From: Cryomorpha sp963748925
Lineage (GTDB): Bacteria > Bacteroidota > Bacteroidia > Flavobacteriales_D > Cryomorphaceae
Direction: 5' to 3'
NCBI GenBank assembly: GCA_963748925.1
Contig: CAVVKG010000001.1
Location: 558,001-622,000 of the forward strand
Length of the DNA: 64,000 nucleotides
Shown: in pieces, positions 54,644-63,769 of the stretch
Numbering within the stretch: position 1 is the first letter of the stretch
Layout: each line of letters opens with the position of its first letter
The notes under the pieces: generated by a model
What the model saw: the letters and a program-made list of their open reading frames with translations, nothing else
The model's database searches: none
Told to the model about the DNA's origin: nothing
Position numbers and translations under genes: made by a program

Positions 54644-56056
54644 TTAGAATAATCTTTTCAACCATTTGAGTTTGAAAGGAGTGTAGGGTGGATATTTAAT
54701 AGACGGATCAATCCATGTTTTGCTGATCAAGATACTCTTAGCATTGCTAAAACACTCAAAACTGTGCCAGCCGTGGTAATGACCCGAACCACTTCCTTGA
54801 ACGCCACCAAATGGCAGGTCATGATTTCCCAGATGAACTATACAATTATTAATACAACCTCCTCCAAAAGAAAAGCGTTCCATAATCAAATTTGAACGCT
54901 CCTTATCTTTGCCGAAGTAATAACACGCCAAAGGGTAACGGTTTTTTCTTAATATTTCAAGCATTTGTGCATTGTTAGAGAAGCTTAATACAGGAAGTAG
55001 AGGACCAAAAATTTCATTTTGCATTAGGTCACTTTCTATTGAAACATCTTCCAAAAGTGTTGGCTCAATATACAGATCAGCTTGATCTGCCTTGCCACCG
55101 TGAATAATCCTCCCATCAGCCATGAGTGCGGTCACAGCATCATACCTTTTCGTATTAATCATTCGGGGATAGTCAGGCGATTCTTGAGGGTTCTTCCCAT
55201 AAAAATCCTGAATTGAAATTTTGATCAGATAGATGAGCTTCTCCCTGATTTTTTCTTCAGCTAGCAAGTAATCCGGAGCCACACAAGTTTGACCTGCATT
55301 GGTGAATTTCCCCCATACTATTCGTTGGGCGGCCACCTTTAGATTTGCGCTACTATCTACAATTACAGGGCTTTTTCCGCCTAGTTCTAAGGTTGTACTA
55401 ACGAGGTTCTCTGATGCCTGTTTTGCTATAATTTTTCCCACTGCGGGGCTACCGGTAAAAAAAATATGATTAAAAATGTGATTGGTTAGTAACCTTGGTA
55501 CAATCTCAGAACCCGCACCCTGAACTACACTAATATACTCAGGCTTGAAAACATTTCGAATAATTGATTCGGTAATGGAAGCAGTAGCAGGTGCTTCTTC
55601 AGATGGTTTAATTATAATACAATTCCCGGCGGCAATCGCACCAATCAGCGGATCAAAAACCAGATTAAAGGGATAATTCCACGGAGCAATAATTAGAACC
55701 ACACCCTTAGGCTCATAGCGAATCTCACTTTTTGAAGGCTCCAATACCAGTGGAGTGAAACGCCTCTTTGGCTTCATCCATAACTTTAAATCTTTTAATG
55801 TCTTGTCCATTTCAGAAAGAACAACTCCAATTTCGGTTAAAAAACTTTCTGTTTCTGACTTTCGCAAATCAGACTTTAAGGCAGTGCAAATTTCGGACTC
55901 CCTATTGATGATTTCGTCTTTCAGCTTCAGCAACATCGACTTTCTGAATTCATAAGAAAGGGTACTTCCATTGTCAAAATACGTGCGCTTCTCATTAAAG
56001 TAAGAGAGAAGTGTTTCTGAAGACTGCACCGCGTTTGAGTTATGTTCTTGTTCCAA
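54644..56056 (-). CDS. Aldehyde dehydrogenase family protein
   Basis: This is a 470-residue NAD(P)-dependent aldehyde dehydrogenase. IIAPWNYPFNLVFDPLIGAI, KPSEEAPAT, FTGSPAVGKII, ELGGKSPVIVD with the general-base Glu, and GQTCVAPDYLL with the catalytic Cys are present, as is EIFGPLLPV. The shorter N-terminus and missing tail match class 3/YwdH/AlkH-type fatty or aromatic aldehyde dehydrogenases. The start is TTG 56056. It is followed closely by the CBM48-module gene in the same direction. Confidence 0.92.
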   Translation of the reverse strand: MEQEHNSNAVQSSETLLSYFNEKRTYFDNGSTLSYEFRKSMLLKLKDEIINRESEICTALKSDLRKSETESFLTEIGVVLSEMDKTLKDLKLWMKPKRRFTPLVLEPSKSEIRYEPKGVVLIIAPWNYPFNLVFDPLIGAIAAGNCIIIKPSEEAPATASITESIIRNVFKPEYISVVQGAGSEIVPRLLTNHIFNHIFFTGSPAVGKIIAKQASENLVSTTLELGGKSPVIVDSSANLKVAAQRIVWGKFTNAGQTCVAPDYLLAEEKIREKLIYLIKISIQDFYGKNPQESPDYPRMINTKRYDAVTALMADGRIIHGGKADQADLYIEPTLLEDVSIESDLMQNEIFGPLLPVLSFSNNAQMLEILRKNRYPLACYYFGKDKERSNLIMERFSFGGGCINNCIVHLGNHDLPFGGVQGSGSGHYHGWHSFECFSNAKSILISKTWIDPSIKYPPYTPFKLKWLKRLF

Positions 56057-56130
56057 TTTTATGATCTATCGTTTTTATAAATATATGAAATCAAAATCAA
56101 TTATCTTTCGCTCAATTCTTACACAGAAAA

Positions 56131-57615
56131 ATGACTGAAGAACAGGAGAATCTTAAACCTGATGACCAGGCTGCAGTAGATCAGGAAAAACGAATGCAGG
56201 AAAGTTCTGCGAGTTTAAAACTCGGATTTAAACAACTTATTAGAGAGTTTCTCACTTTCATGAAGGAGTTGCTTAGTTTAAAAGACGAAACAGACTACGA
56301 GCAAACCCGTGCAGGAATAATGAAAGATATTTTGTTTCGGGGCCCAACCGTTTACATTTTGATCTGTTCTATTTTTATTGCTTCCATAGGTCTCAACTTA
56401 AATTCGCCGGCAGTAATTATTGGAGCCATGCTTATAGCTCCACTTATGGGGCCTATACTGGGAGTTGGTCTTGCCTTTGGTACTAATGATGTTCCATTAC
56501 TTGGGAAGGCTCTTTATAATTTTGGTGTAATGGTTGTTATTAGTCTCGTATCCAGCACTATGTATTTCTTAATAACACCCTTGGTAGAATATCAGCCAGA
56601 AATTTTGGCTCGCACGACACCAACTACCCTCGATATACTTGTAGCGATTTTCGGCGGTATTGCTGGAATTGTAGCTGGTAGCCGAAGAGAAAAAAGCAAT
56701 GTAATACCCGGTGTCGCCATTGCCACAGCGCTTATGCCTCCGCTATGCACATCAGGTTTTGGACTAGCTACGGGTAATTGGAGCTTTTTCTTTGGAGCGT
56801 TTTATCTTTTTATGTTAAATAGCATTTTTATTTGCGCATCCACAGTAGTAGGTGTAAGATACCTAGGTTTCCCAATGAAGAAGTTTATTAATAAAGAGCG
56901 GGAGAGAAAAGTAAAAAATTACATGGCTATTGTAATGACTATTGTAATTCTACCGAGCCTATGGATATTCTATGGTGTGGTAAAAGAATCGTGGTTTAAA
57001 AGTCGGGCTGAGAAATTTGTTCACCAGGTAGTAAAGATGCCTGGAGCCAGAGTAGTGGACAAAAAATTTCTCTATAATGATACCATTCCAACAATTGAAA
57101 TATTTATGATAGGTAAAGAAATACCAAAGGATACAGTAAAAAAGTGGGAAAGAAGTATGAACGGATTTGGTTTAACTTCTTGTCATCTGGATGTTTTCGG
57201 TATTGGAGAATCTGAGGCGCCTCAGCCAGACCTGGAACTAATGAGCGGAAAATTGAAAGAAACAATTCAGGCGGAAGTTGTTCAGGATTTGTTTAAGCTA
57301 AATCAGGAAGAGATGATCAATCACGAACAGCAGATAAAAATTCTGGAAAATGAAATAATGAGGCTTCAGCCGCGGGATTTAAAACTGTCTTCAATTGCGA
57401 AAGAACTTAAAATCCAGTTTGAGGATTTGGAGCGAGTTTCATACGCGGAAGCTCTAGAAAGTGATATGAGTGAAAAAATTGATACCATTCCAACCATTTT
57501 GGTAAAATGGAGGAATGGTACCAGAAATTCACGAATCTTAAAGGATCAGGAAAAGATTCAAAAAATTATTCAATTGAGACTTGAACTTGATAGGGTTAGA
57601 GTAATCAGATACTAA
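56131..57615 (+). CDS. DUF389 (TIGR00341-type) membrane protein
   Basis: This is a 494-residue integral membrane protein. After a charged ~60-residue N-terminus, the conserved DUF389 core appears: NSPAVIIGAMLIAPLMGPIL, then several helices including GGIAGIVAGSRREK and IATALMPPLCTSGFGLATGN, ending with a membrane segment near 270. The C-terminal ~215 residues are soluble, with a short coiled-coil-like stretch (residues about 390-430). The function of the family is unknown. It is divergent from the aldehyde dehydrogenase gene. Confidence 0.9.
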   Translation: MTEEQENLKPDDQAAVDQEKRMQESSASLKLGFKQLIREFLTFMKELLSLKDETDYEQTRAGIMKDILFRGPTVYILICSIFIASIGLNLNSPAVIIGAMLIAPLMGPILGVGLAFGTNDVPLLGKALYNFGVMVVISLVSSTMYFLITPLVEYQPEILARTTPTTLDILVAIFGGIAGIVAGSRREKSNVIPGVAIATALMPPLCTSGFGLATGNWSFFFGAFYLFMLNSIFICASTVVGVRYLGFPMKKFINKERERKVKNYMAIVMTIVILPSLWIFYGVVKESWFKSRAEKFVHQVVKMPGARVVDKKFLYNDTIPTIEIFMIGKEIPKDTVKKWERSMNGFGLTSCHLDVFGIGESEAPQPDLELMSGKLKETIQAEVVQDLFKLNQEEMINHEQQIKILENEIMRLQPRDLKLSSIAKELKIQFEDLERVSYAEALESDMSEKIDTIPTILVKWRNGTRNSRILKDQEKIQKIIQLRLELDRVRVIRY

Positions 57616-57653
57616 ACCCAATCCTGAAATTGGTTTCTGATGTTTATGTAGGC

Positions 57654-58265
57654 TTACCGATTGACTACAATCTTACCTGACTGAATAGGATTCTCGTTTT
57701 CAATAATAATAAAGGTGTAGACCCCTTCATTGAATTTTGATAAATCGCGACTCGAAATACCATTTAAACTAAAACGATCAATGAGCTTACCGCTTACATC
57801 ATATAAACTCATATCAGCATTAACAGGAGACTGGCCGTTATTCCATTTCCATGATAATTGATTTACAACTGGATTTGGAAAAAAGGCAAAATGATCATTT
57901 TTTTGAATATCATTTAAACTTAATGTAGTATCAACGACAGTAACTGAACCGAACATGGTAGCAGAGTGCTGATCGCATCTGTAATTATAATTTCCCGGTA
58001 TGGTAAATATGAATTGGTACGTCCATCCTGCGGGACCTATTTCATTACCAAAAGATTCAGGATTTTCTGGAAATAGAACTTGTGCTCCATTTACGTTATG
58101 GTTTCCAAGTGAGTTCGTCCATACAACCGTATCGCCAGCATTGATTGTTAAAGCCCCAGGAACGAATTCAAAATTGGCTACGTCTACATTGTGATAAGTC
58201 TGGCTATAAAGCGAGCCAGAAAGTCCGAAAAAAAGAATAAATAAAAACGAATAAAGATTTTTCAT
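57654..58265 (-). CDS. Plastocyanin-like copper protein with T9SS type A sorting domain
   Basis: This is a secreted blue-copper-type protein of about 203 residues. The start at ATG 58265 gives a clean signal peptide (MKNLYSFLFILFFGLSG); farther-upstream frames would precede it with non-family residues. The cupredoxin part has INAGDTVVWTN, a ligand His in LGNHNV, and YRCDQHSATMFG providing the Cys, His and Met ligands. The end is a type A sorting domain with FFPNPVVNQLSW, LYDVSGKLID and GVYTFIII. It probably carries electrons at the cell surface or outside; the partner is unknown. Confidence 0.88.
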   Translation of the reverse strand: MKNLYSFLFILFFGLSGSLYSQTYHNVDVANFEFVPGALTINAGDTVVWTNSLGNHNVNGAQVLFPENPESFGNEIGPAGWTYQFIFTIPGNYNYRCDQHSATMFGSVTVVDTTLSLNDIQKNDHFAFFPNPVVNQLSWKWNNGQSPVNADMSLYDVSGKLIDRFSLNGISSRDLSKFNEGVYTFIIIENENPIQSGKIVVNR

Positions 58266-58516
58266 AGTTAAGGTTTTAAGGTTATTAATTTGAATAACTG
58301 ACGAACGATAATATAAATCGTTGTTTGAAGAAGTAAAGTTATGATAAAATAAGGCGCGCGATAAATCCATCGTTCAGAAAATATTGAGAGTTCATTCAAT
58401 CATATCGCAAGCATTTTTGTGCATGCAAGTAGAACTAAGGATTCTAGAGGGAAAAACCTACTCTTTCAGGTCTTCGGCATTAGCAATAATTACTTTTTGC
58501 TTTTTGAAAAGAGATT

Positions 58517-58972
58517 TTATTCGAAATCTCCGGTCTTGTTTGGAATTGTTGGGTTCTCAGCCAGTTCAACTTCCGTTACAAAATACTTCGTATCACCTCT
58601 CCAAGGTAGTGCAACATATCTCTCAACATAGCGCAATCTCACGCGCTCACCAGTGAGTGAAGCATCTTCGAGCTTCTGAAAAACTTCCTCGTTATTTTTC
58701 TCAACAGAAAAACTGAAAGTTTGTGATAGATTATTTCTGTCTTTAACGGCGCCAAAGCTCATCAAATCTAGCTGGCCCTCGGCTGTTTTAAATAAGGCTC
58801 CTTTTTCGCTTATTTTCAATACAACGCCAGCTCTTACACCCGTGCTATATGTAGCGTAATAGAAAAAAAACATTAATCCTATTCCGATGATAAGAAGCAA
58901 GACCAGTAGTTTTCTAATGAATCGCTTTACTCCGTTTTTGGCATTTGTAGTTTTCTCTGAAAGAGTGCTCAT
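58517..58972 (-). CDS. Small membrane-anchored protein of unknown function
   Basis: This is a protein of about 151 residues starting MSTLSEKTTNAKNGVKRFI. One membrane helix (LLVLLLIIGIGLMFFFYYAT) is followed by a small beta-rich domain with STGVRAGVVLKISEKGALFK, EGQLDL and LPWRGDTKYFVTEVE, a conserved pattern in Bacteroidota hypothetical proteins. I choose ATG 58972, because the farther TTG (58996) overlaps a -7 promoter element. No function is known. Confidence 0.75.
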   Translation of the reverse strand: MSTLSEKTTNAKNGVKRFIRKLLVLLLIIGIGLMFFFYYATYSTGVRAGVVLKISEKGALFKTAEGQLDLMSFGAVKDRNNLSQTFSFSVEKNNEEVFQKLEDASLTGERVRLRYVERYVALPWRGDTKYFVTEVELAENPTIPNKTGDFE

Positions 58973-58993
58973 GCTTTGATCAAAATTTGAACG

Positions 58994-59001
58994 CAAAATT
59001 A
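58994..59001 (-). promoter_or_regulatory. -7 promoter element of the small membrane-protein gene
   Basis: The minus strand reads TAATTTTG (TAnnTTTG), 21 bp upstream of the ATG at 58972. Confidence 0.5.
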
Positions 59002-59127
59002 ATCATTTCCCGTAAAGTATTTAGAAATAGCACATAATTATCATTTTTATAAGTAATAATAAAATGCTTCTGCAAAATGGTCATCGGTATCGGCATAGTA
59101 TTAAGAATAATCTACCATCTTTGCGAT

Positions 59128-60237
59128 ATGGCGGGTCTGAAAATAATGCAGCTGAGTTCTGAAAAATCCTGGCGTGGCGGCGAGCAGCAAATCGCTTACC
59201 TCGTTTCCTTCTTACTTTCAGAAAAAGTAGACGTAATAGTTTGTTCCCGCAAGGGATCTGCTTTTTCTGAATGGTGCAAGAATAATGGCGTGCCTTACTA
59301 CGAACTCGGATTTAAAAACGGAGTAGATATTACCACCGCTTTGAAAATTAAGCGAATCGCTGATAAGGAGGGCATTGACATCGTCAATACACATTCAGGC
59401 AAATCTCATAGTTTAGCCTATCTGGCAACTAATTTAGGAATGGACAAGCCTATTGTTGTGCATCGACGTGTTGATTTTCCGATTAAAACCTCGGGGTTTT
59501 CTCTTTCTAAATATAACCACAAGAATGTTAAAGCTATCGTTTGTGTTTCTAACGCTATTGCTAGACTTGTTAGAAAGGCTGTGAGGAAACCTGAGAGAGT
59601 CACTACCGTTTATAGTGGAATAAATCCGAAAAGGTTTACACATAATTCAGCTACCAAATACCTCCATACTGAATTTGGTATTGATTCATCTAAAATGTTG
59701 ATTGCCAATATTTCTGCAATAGCTCCACACAAAGATTACGAAACATTTTTACGCACTGCCCGAAGCGTTATTGATAAGCGAAAGGATTGTCACTTTCTGG
59801 CAATAGGTGATGGAAAACTCAAAACCGAGATGGAATCCTTAAGCAAAACTTTAGATCTCGACGCTCATGTTACATTTACAGGATTTCGGAAGGATATTCC
59901 CCTTTTATTTAGAGAGCTGAGTGTATTTTTAATCACCTCAGAAACTGAAGGTCTGGGCACTACAGTAATTGACGCTCTTTACAATGGAGTTCCCGTAGTT
60001 GCTACGAATGCAGGAGGTATTCCTGAACTCATTCTAGATAAAGAGGTGGGGTTTTTATGCCCAATTGGAGACGCTGACTGCCTTGCGGAAAAAGTTGATT
60101 TACTTCTTGATTCTGAAGAATTAAGAATAGAACTTGGTAAAAATGCCATCAAGAGATCTGAACTTTTTACCAATGAAAAAATGGGAGAGGGAGTACTGCA
60201 GGTCTATAAATCTGTTATGAAAAACTTGCAAAAATAA
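59128..60237 (+). CDS. Glycosyltransferase family 4-like
   Basis: This is a retaining GT-B glycosyltransferase of about 369 residues. The chosen ATG (59128) gives MAGLKIMQLSSEKSWRGGEQ, a typical first beta strand and glycine-rich loop; an upstream ATG (59077) adds 17 hydrophobic residues. The C-terminal half contains YSGINPKRF, AIAPHKDYETFLRTA, ITSETEGLGTTVIDALYN and GVPVVATNAGGIPELI, the donor-binding E-x7-E region of GT4. Its context gives no clue to the product. It is convergent with the YdeI-like gene (3-bp gap). Confidence 0.9.
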   Translation: MAGLKIMQLSSEKSWRGGEQQIAYLVSFLLSEKVDVIVCSRKGSAFSEWCKNNGVPYYELGFKNGVDITTALKIKRIADKEGIDIVNTHSGKSHSLAYLATNLGMDKPIVVHRRVDFPIKTSGFSLSKYNHKNVKAIVCVSNAIARLVRKAVRKPERVTTVYSGINPKRFTHNSATKYLHTEFGIDSSKMLIANISAIAPHKDYETFLRTARSVIDKRKDCHFLAIGDGKLKTEMESLSKTLDLDAHVTFTGFRKDIPLLFRELSVFLITSETEGLGTTVIDALYNGVPVVATNAGGIPELILDKEVGFLCPIGDADCLAEKVDLLLDSEELRIELGKNAIKRSELFTNEKMGEGVLQVYKSVMKNLQK

Positions 60238-60240
60238 AGC

Positions 60241-60765
60241 TTAGAAGCGGTGAAGATTATTTGCTTCTTTTATTTCCTGATTAAGATCTTTAAAATCAAT
60301 TAATCCTCTGTGACTTGTTAGATGATTCGCTACGACCAAGGCTCTTCTAATTCTAATTTCACTACTTTTTATTGAGGCGACAAAATGAATTAAATTTCTT
60401 TGTTTCCCAGGTGTTAGTTTCTCAAAATATTCATGTGCCAGGTGATCTTGATTTAACATTTCTTCCAGCTCTCCTGGCATTTCCATTCCATACTTGCTAG
60501 TATCTCTTTCTATTTCAACAGTTACTTTATCGCCAACGAGTAAATGATTTTCCCGGCAAAAAGTCTTATTTATATTAATAAACCATCTACCATTGCCCAT
60601 TGACATCAAAGCACAATGAAAGTGCCTGGAACCATTGATTGAGCATATGATTCTTTTAGTATCAGACTTTAACAAGGGTTTGACCACCTCATTATCCACT
60701 TCTACATGAGTACCCCAGAGGTTACCATCAAATTTTGCGATAACTGAAGTAAACTTTTCTTTCAC
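60241..60765 (-). CDS. DUF1905 / YdeI (OmdA)-like protein
   Basis: This is a 174-residue cytosolic protein. The N-terminal DUF1905 beta-barrel (about 1-95; GTHVEVD, INGSRHFHCALMSMGNG) is followed by a helical YdeI/OmpD-associated segment (LTPGKQRNLIHFVASIKSSE, repeated Arg). YdeI relatives are linked to peptide or antibiotic tolerance, but the biochemical role is unknown. The start is GTG, overlapping the upstream lipid kinase stop by 4 bp, so it is the last gene of a coupled operon. Confidence 0.82.
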   Translation of the reverse strand: MKEKFTSVIAKFDGNLWGTHVEVDNEVVKPLLKSDTKRIICSINGSRHFHCALMSMGNGRWFININKTFCRENHLLVGDKVTVEIERDTSKYGMEMPGELEEMLNQDHLAHEYFEKLTPGKQRNLIHFVASIKSSEIRIRRALVVANHLTSHRGLIDFKDLNQEIKEANNLHRF

Positions 60766-61694
60766 GATTCCTGGATCTCCGGTTTTTGCTTGTTTACAGA
60801 GTTGTATAGGTCAACATTGGTTGCCTGGAAGTTAATGTGTTCCGCCAACATATTTATTTCTAAACTCTCAAACTCGTCTATTACTTCTCCATCTACCTGA
60901 AGTAACTGAGGTTTTTCAAAAGAAATTGTAGCCTTTTTTGTGGTGATTACCTCGCTGGAGTCGCCATGAAAAGCATATAATTCGTCAATTAGTGAAAGCC
61001 CGGCTTTAACAATAGTTCCTAAGTTGAATTTCTTTACAATTACCACCTCAAATAAACCATCAAAAGGATTTCCTGATTCAGTAACTGAAACACCTGTGCC
61101 ATAATCTCTACCATTAGCGATGATAATCATAATACATTCACCGGATATTTGTTTATCGTTAGCCTGTATGCTATACCTCAATGGAGGAGCATTCCGTAAT
61201 TCTCTGGCAAGGTGCTTTCCATAAGTAAACATTCCTCTATTTTCGTCTTCTTCAAAAGACTTAACAACGCGGGCATTAATTCCAATATCCGCTAGATGAA
61301 TACACTTAACCCGATTGTTTATGTCAATAACATCCAGTTTCTTAACCATCCTCGACTTTAACAAATCATCAAAAGCTATTTCAGGATTTTGATTTACTCC
61401 TAACTCTTTAGACATAGCATTCGCGGATCCGAGTGGTATCGTTGCAACATTTGTATCAGTTTCTGCGGCGGTTAAAGCAGAAAGGGCGAAAGTACCATCT
61501 CCTCCGATGGCTAGAACCAAATCGGGCTTATATTCTTCTATGACCTTTGATAGTTTGCTAAAATCATCTTCGCCAGTAGTTTTAAAAATTCTACTCGCAA
61601 CTCCATATTTATGAGTTGTATTTTTAAAATAGTCGAGAAACTCCTCTTTATTCTCTCCCCCCGATATCGGATTAACGACTGCCAGAATTTTCAT
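60762..61694 (-). CDS. Diacylglycerol kinase family lipid kinase
   Basis: This is a 310-residue member of the DagK/YegS-like family. VVNPISGGENKEE (Walker-like entry), the catalytic IGGDGTFALSALTAA, IPLGSANAMSKELG, and a C-terminal FEKPQLLQVDGEV strand are present. It would phosphorylate diacylglycerol (or a related lipid) to phosphatidate. The ATG overlaps the App1-like phosphatase by 23 bp upstream and the YdeI-like gene by 4 bp downstream, so the three are translationally coupled. Confidence 0.9.
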   Translation of the reverse strand: MKILAVVNPISGGENKEEFLDYFKNTTHKYGVASRIFKTTGEDDFSKLSKVIEEYKPDLVLAIGGDGTFALSALTAAETDTNVATIPLGSANAMSKELGVNQNPEIAFDDLLKSRMVKKLDVIDINNRVKCIHLADIGINARVVKSFEEDENRGMFTYGKHLARELRNAPPLRYSIQANDKQISGECIMIIIANGRDYGTGVSVTESGNPFDGLFEVVIVKKFNLGTIVKAGLSLIDELYAFHGDSSEVITTKKATISFEKPQLLQVDGEVIDEFESLEINMLAEHINFQATNVDLYNSVNKQKPEIQES

Positions 61695-62637
61695 TAATTA
61701 ATTGTTTTATATCTGATTGAATATTAGAATATGAATCGTAATAATGCACTGGAATTGAACCGTCAGGCATTTCCCAGGTTACTTTTTCAGAGCCATGAGT
61801 TTTCAACGAACCAGTTTTACGAAGATAAACACTGTGAATGCGGTTAGGCATATTTTCCGCCACCTTTCCAAAAACAGTAAAATCCTGCTGTGAGTCATCT
61901 CCAAAAAGTACAATTCGCTCTTCCGGGAAATGCTGCAGAAGCTTTATGATTCTATTTACTTTATAATCTTCCCTTTCAGTTTTCCCAAATAAATCCTTAA
62001 ACTCTTGATGCGGTCGAAGGTATATTGGTCCGAGAGGTAATTTGTGAAGCTCTATAAAAGATGAAACAAGCGTAAATAAATTGTACTCGCTCGCAGAAAC
62101 GTAGGCAAAGGAGAAATTAGCCTTCCGTAACTCTCTGTATGCTAATTCACTTTCTTCCACAGCGTTGCGCTTGGGTATAGGTTTAAAAAGCATCAACCAT
62201 AACTTGCTGAGTTTACGAGCCGAATGTGACACCAAAATAGTATCATCAATATCGGATATGATTAGAAACTTATCATTTGTATAGTCGTAGTGGCGATTGT
62301 CATCACCTTTTTGTAAGATATCTAATTCTTTATGGTCTTCTGAATCCAAAAAGGTTAGAGTTTTAATAGCTTGGTCATCAACAAGGAGCTCAAAATTCCC
62401 ATTCTCGTCCGTTTCAATTTCGTTTTCCGTGCCATTTACACTTACTACAATACTCACTTTATCTGCAGAGCGATAAAAGTAAGATCTAAGAATTTTCCAA
62501 AATAGAGTAAAGGGATTATCCTTACCATGAATAGCCTTAGGATGCCCAAAAATTGCAACACCATTTATCAGCCATCCATTTCCGGATTTTACTGCCTGAT
62601 GTGTCCAAATAGATAGTGGTCTAGAGATAGCTTTCAA
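61672..62637 (-). CDS. App1-like phosphatidate phosphatase (DUF2183)
   Basis: This is a 321-residue protein. After a beta-rich N-terminal half (about 1-120), the HAD-type catalytic core reads LIISDIDDTIL with the DxDxT nucleophile (Asp129, Asp131), SASEYNLF, LRPHQEFKDLFGK and RIVLFGDDSQQDFTVF. This matches the App1 phosphatidate phosphatase family, which dephosphorylates phosphatidate to diacylglycerol. The start is TTG. It overlaps the diacylglycerol kinase gene by 23 bp, pairing opposite reactions. Confidence 0.9.
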   Translation of the reverse strand: MKAISRPLSIWTHQAVKSGNGWLINGVAIFGHPKAIHGKDNPFTLFWKILRSYFYRSADKVSIVVSVNGTENEIETDENGNFELLVDDQAIKTLTFLDSEDHKELDILQKGDDNRHYDYTNDKFLIISDIDDTILVSHSARKLSKLWLMLFKPIPKRNAVEESELAYRELRKANFSFAYVSASEYNLFTLVSSFIELHKLPLGPIYLRPHQEFKDLFGKTEREDYKVNRIIKLLQHFPEERIVLFGDDSQQDFTVFGKVAENMPNRIHSVYLRKTGSLKTHGSEKVTWEMPDGSIPVHYYDSYSNIQSDIKQLINENSGSR

Positions 62638-62678
62638 TTTTAGTTACTACTACAATAGCGATCTAAAGCCTAAAATGT

Positions 62679-63203
62679 TTAGCTATTCGGTTTAATAATT
62701 CTGTTTATTAGTTCCACGAAATAATCGCTGTTAGGCCACTGTTGTTTTACGGCATTTTCAACAATGTCATCAAACCGTGCAGAAGAATCAGCAAATATTC
62801 CGTGGTAAGCTGCATGATTGATTGCCTGACTAAATGAGTTATACATACTTTTATAAAAAGCTTCCTGGTTCACCAATTTTTCGGAAGTATAAGCTTGGGC
62901 CACTTCAATATTAAAAAGCATGGCATCAAGTAGGAGGGAAGGCTCTAGCTCTATGGTTATGAAATGCTTTATCAGTTTTTGAGCTACCGACCGGCGCATT
63001 TTGGCCTTCCGCCTTGAGTTGGGGAAATATTCTTTACTTACACGGGTTTTAAAATCATCTATTAACTTGTCTTCCTGAGGATTGAAGGCGAAATCATAGA
63101 ATACTTTCACATCCTTAAACCTATCGTAAAGATCAATAATCTGTTCAGTAAGCTGTTTCTTATTGAGGTCTACAAGATATTTCTGAAGGTCTCTTTTTGA
63201 CAA
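62679..63203 (-). CDS. DUF6155 family protein
   Basis: This is a 174-residue helical protein starting at TTG (MSKRDLQKYLVDLNKKQLTE), followed by LYDRFKDVKVFYDFAFNPQE and a basic RRKAKMRRSVAQKLIKHF. I recognise this as the Bacteroidota DUF6155 family from memory; its function is unknown. It lies 41 bp from the lipid operon and 2 bp from the DUF2911 gene, in the same direction. Confidence 0.75.
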   Translation of the reverse strand: MSKRDLQKYLVDLNKKQLTEQIIDLYDRFKDVKVFYDFAFNPQEDKLIDDFKTRVSKEYFPNSRRKAKMRRSVAQKLIKHFITIELEPSLLLDAMLFNIEVAQAYTSEKLVNQEAFYKSMYNSFSQAINHAAYHGIFADSSARFDDIVENAVKQQWPNSDYFVELINRIIKPNS

Positions 63204-63205
63204 GT

Positions 63206-63769
63206 CTATTGGTGATTTTTATCCATTAACAAAGGTACATCGGCACGAATGAAGTCCCAACCCAATTGAAGTACAGCAGGATCACCATCAATATCTATTG
63301 TGAATTGTTCTAGAACCATAAAGTTGCGTTGTACCATGGTTGTAGCAGTAACCACATCTAATTTAGGGTCGCGACTTGCTTTAGAATCCCAACCAACTCC
63401 CCAACCGGGATGGCCGCTGTTAAAAATGATTTGCCATTGTCGTGGGCCGGGGATAGTCCATAAAGTATATTCACCTGCCGGAAGTTTTTGTCCCTGAATA
63501 TAAAGATCGGTGCTTGTGTTAAATGAGGTAGGCTCATTTGCACCTGTGCGCCATACTTCGTTATATGGAACCAGCGAACCGAAAAGCTCTCTTCCCTTCT
63601 TAAACGGCCGGGAATAAGTTATCGAAATATCGTATCCATTCTCAGTGTAGGTAATAGTTTGCTCCGGGCTATGTTGTTTGGTATTGTATTTCATTATTTG
63701 AAAGCCTGCAAAAGCTAAAATCACCAAAGCAAGTAGTGAAATCAATAACCATTTTACCAATTTGTTCAT
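63206..63769 (-). CDS. DUF2911 domain protein
   Basis: This protein has about 187 residues from ATG 63769: MNKLVKWLLISLLALVILAF is a membrane anchor or signal segment, followed by the DUF2911 domain (ISITYSRPFKKGRELFG, VWRTGANEPTSF, LPAGEYTLWTIPGP, FNSGHPGWG). It should be periplasmic or lipid-anchored. The function of the family is unknown. The farther TTG at 63790 adds seven odd residues and is not used. The next gene, DUF6155, starts 2 bp after its stop. Confidence 0.85.
   Translation of the reverse strand: MNKLVKWLLISLLALVILAFAGFQIMKYNTKQHSPEQTITYTENGYDISITYSRPFKKGRELFGSLVPYNEVWRTGANEPTSFNTSTDLYIQGQKLPAGEYTLWTIPGPRQWQIIFNSGHPGWGVGWDSKASRDPKLDVVTATTMVQRNFMVLEQFTIDIDGDPAVLQLGWDFIRADVPLLMDKNHQ

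Noticed and set aside
57616..57653. Weak CCAAT/ATTGG hairpin after the DUF389 gene as terminator
   Set aside because: The stem is only about five pairs and the T-stretch is interrupted, so I do not list it.
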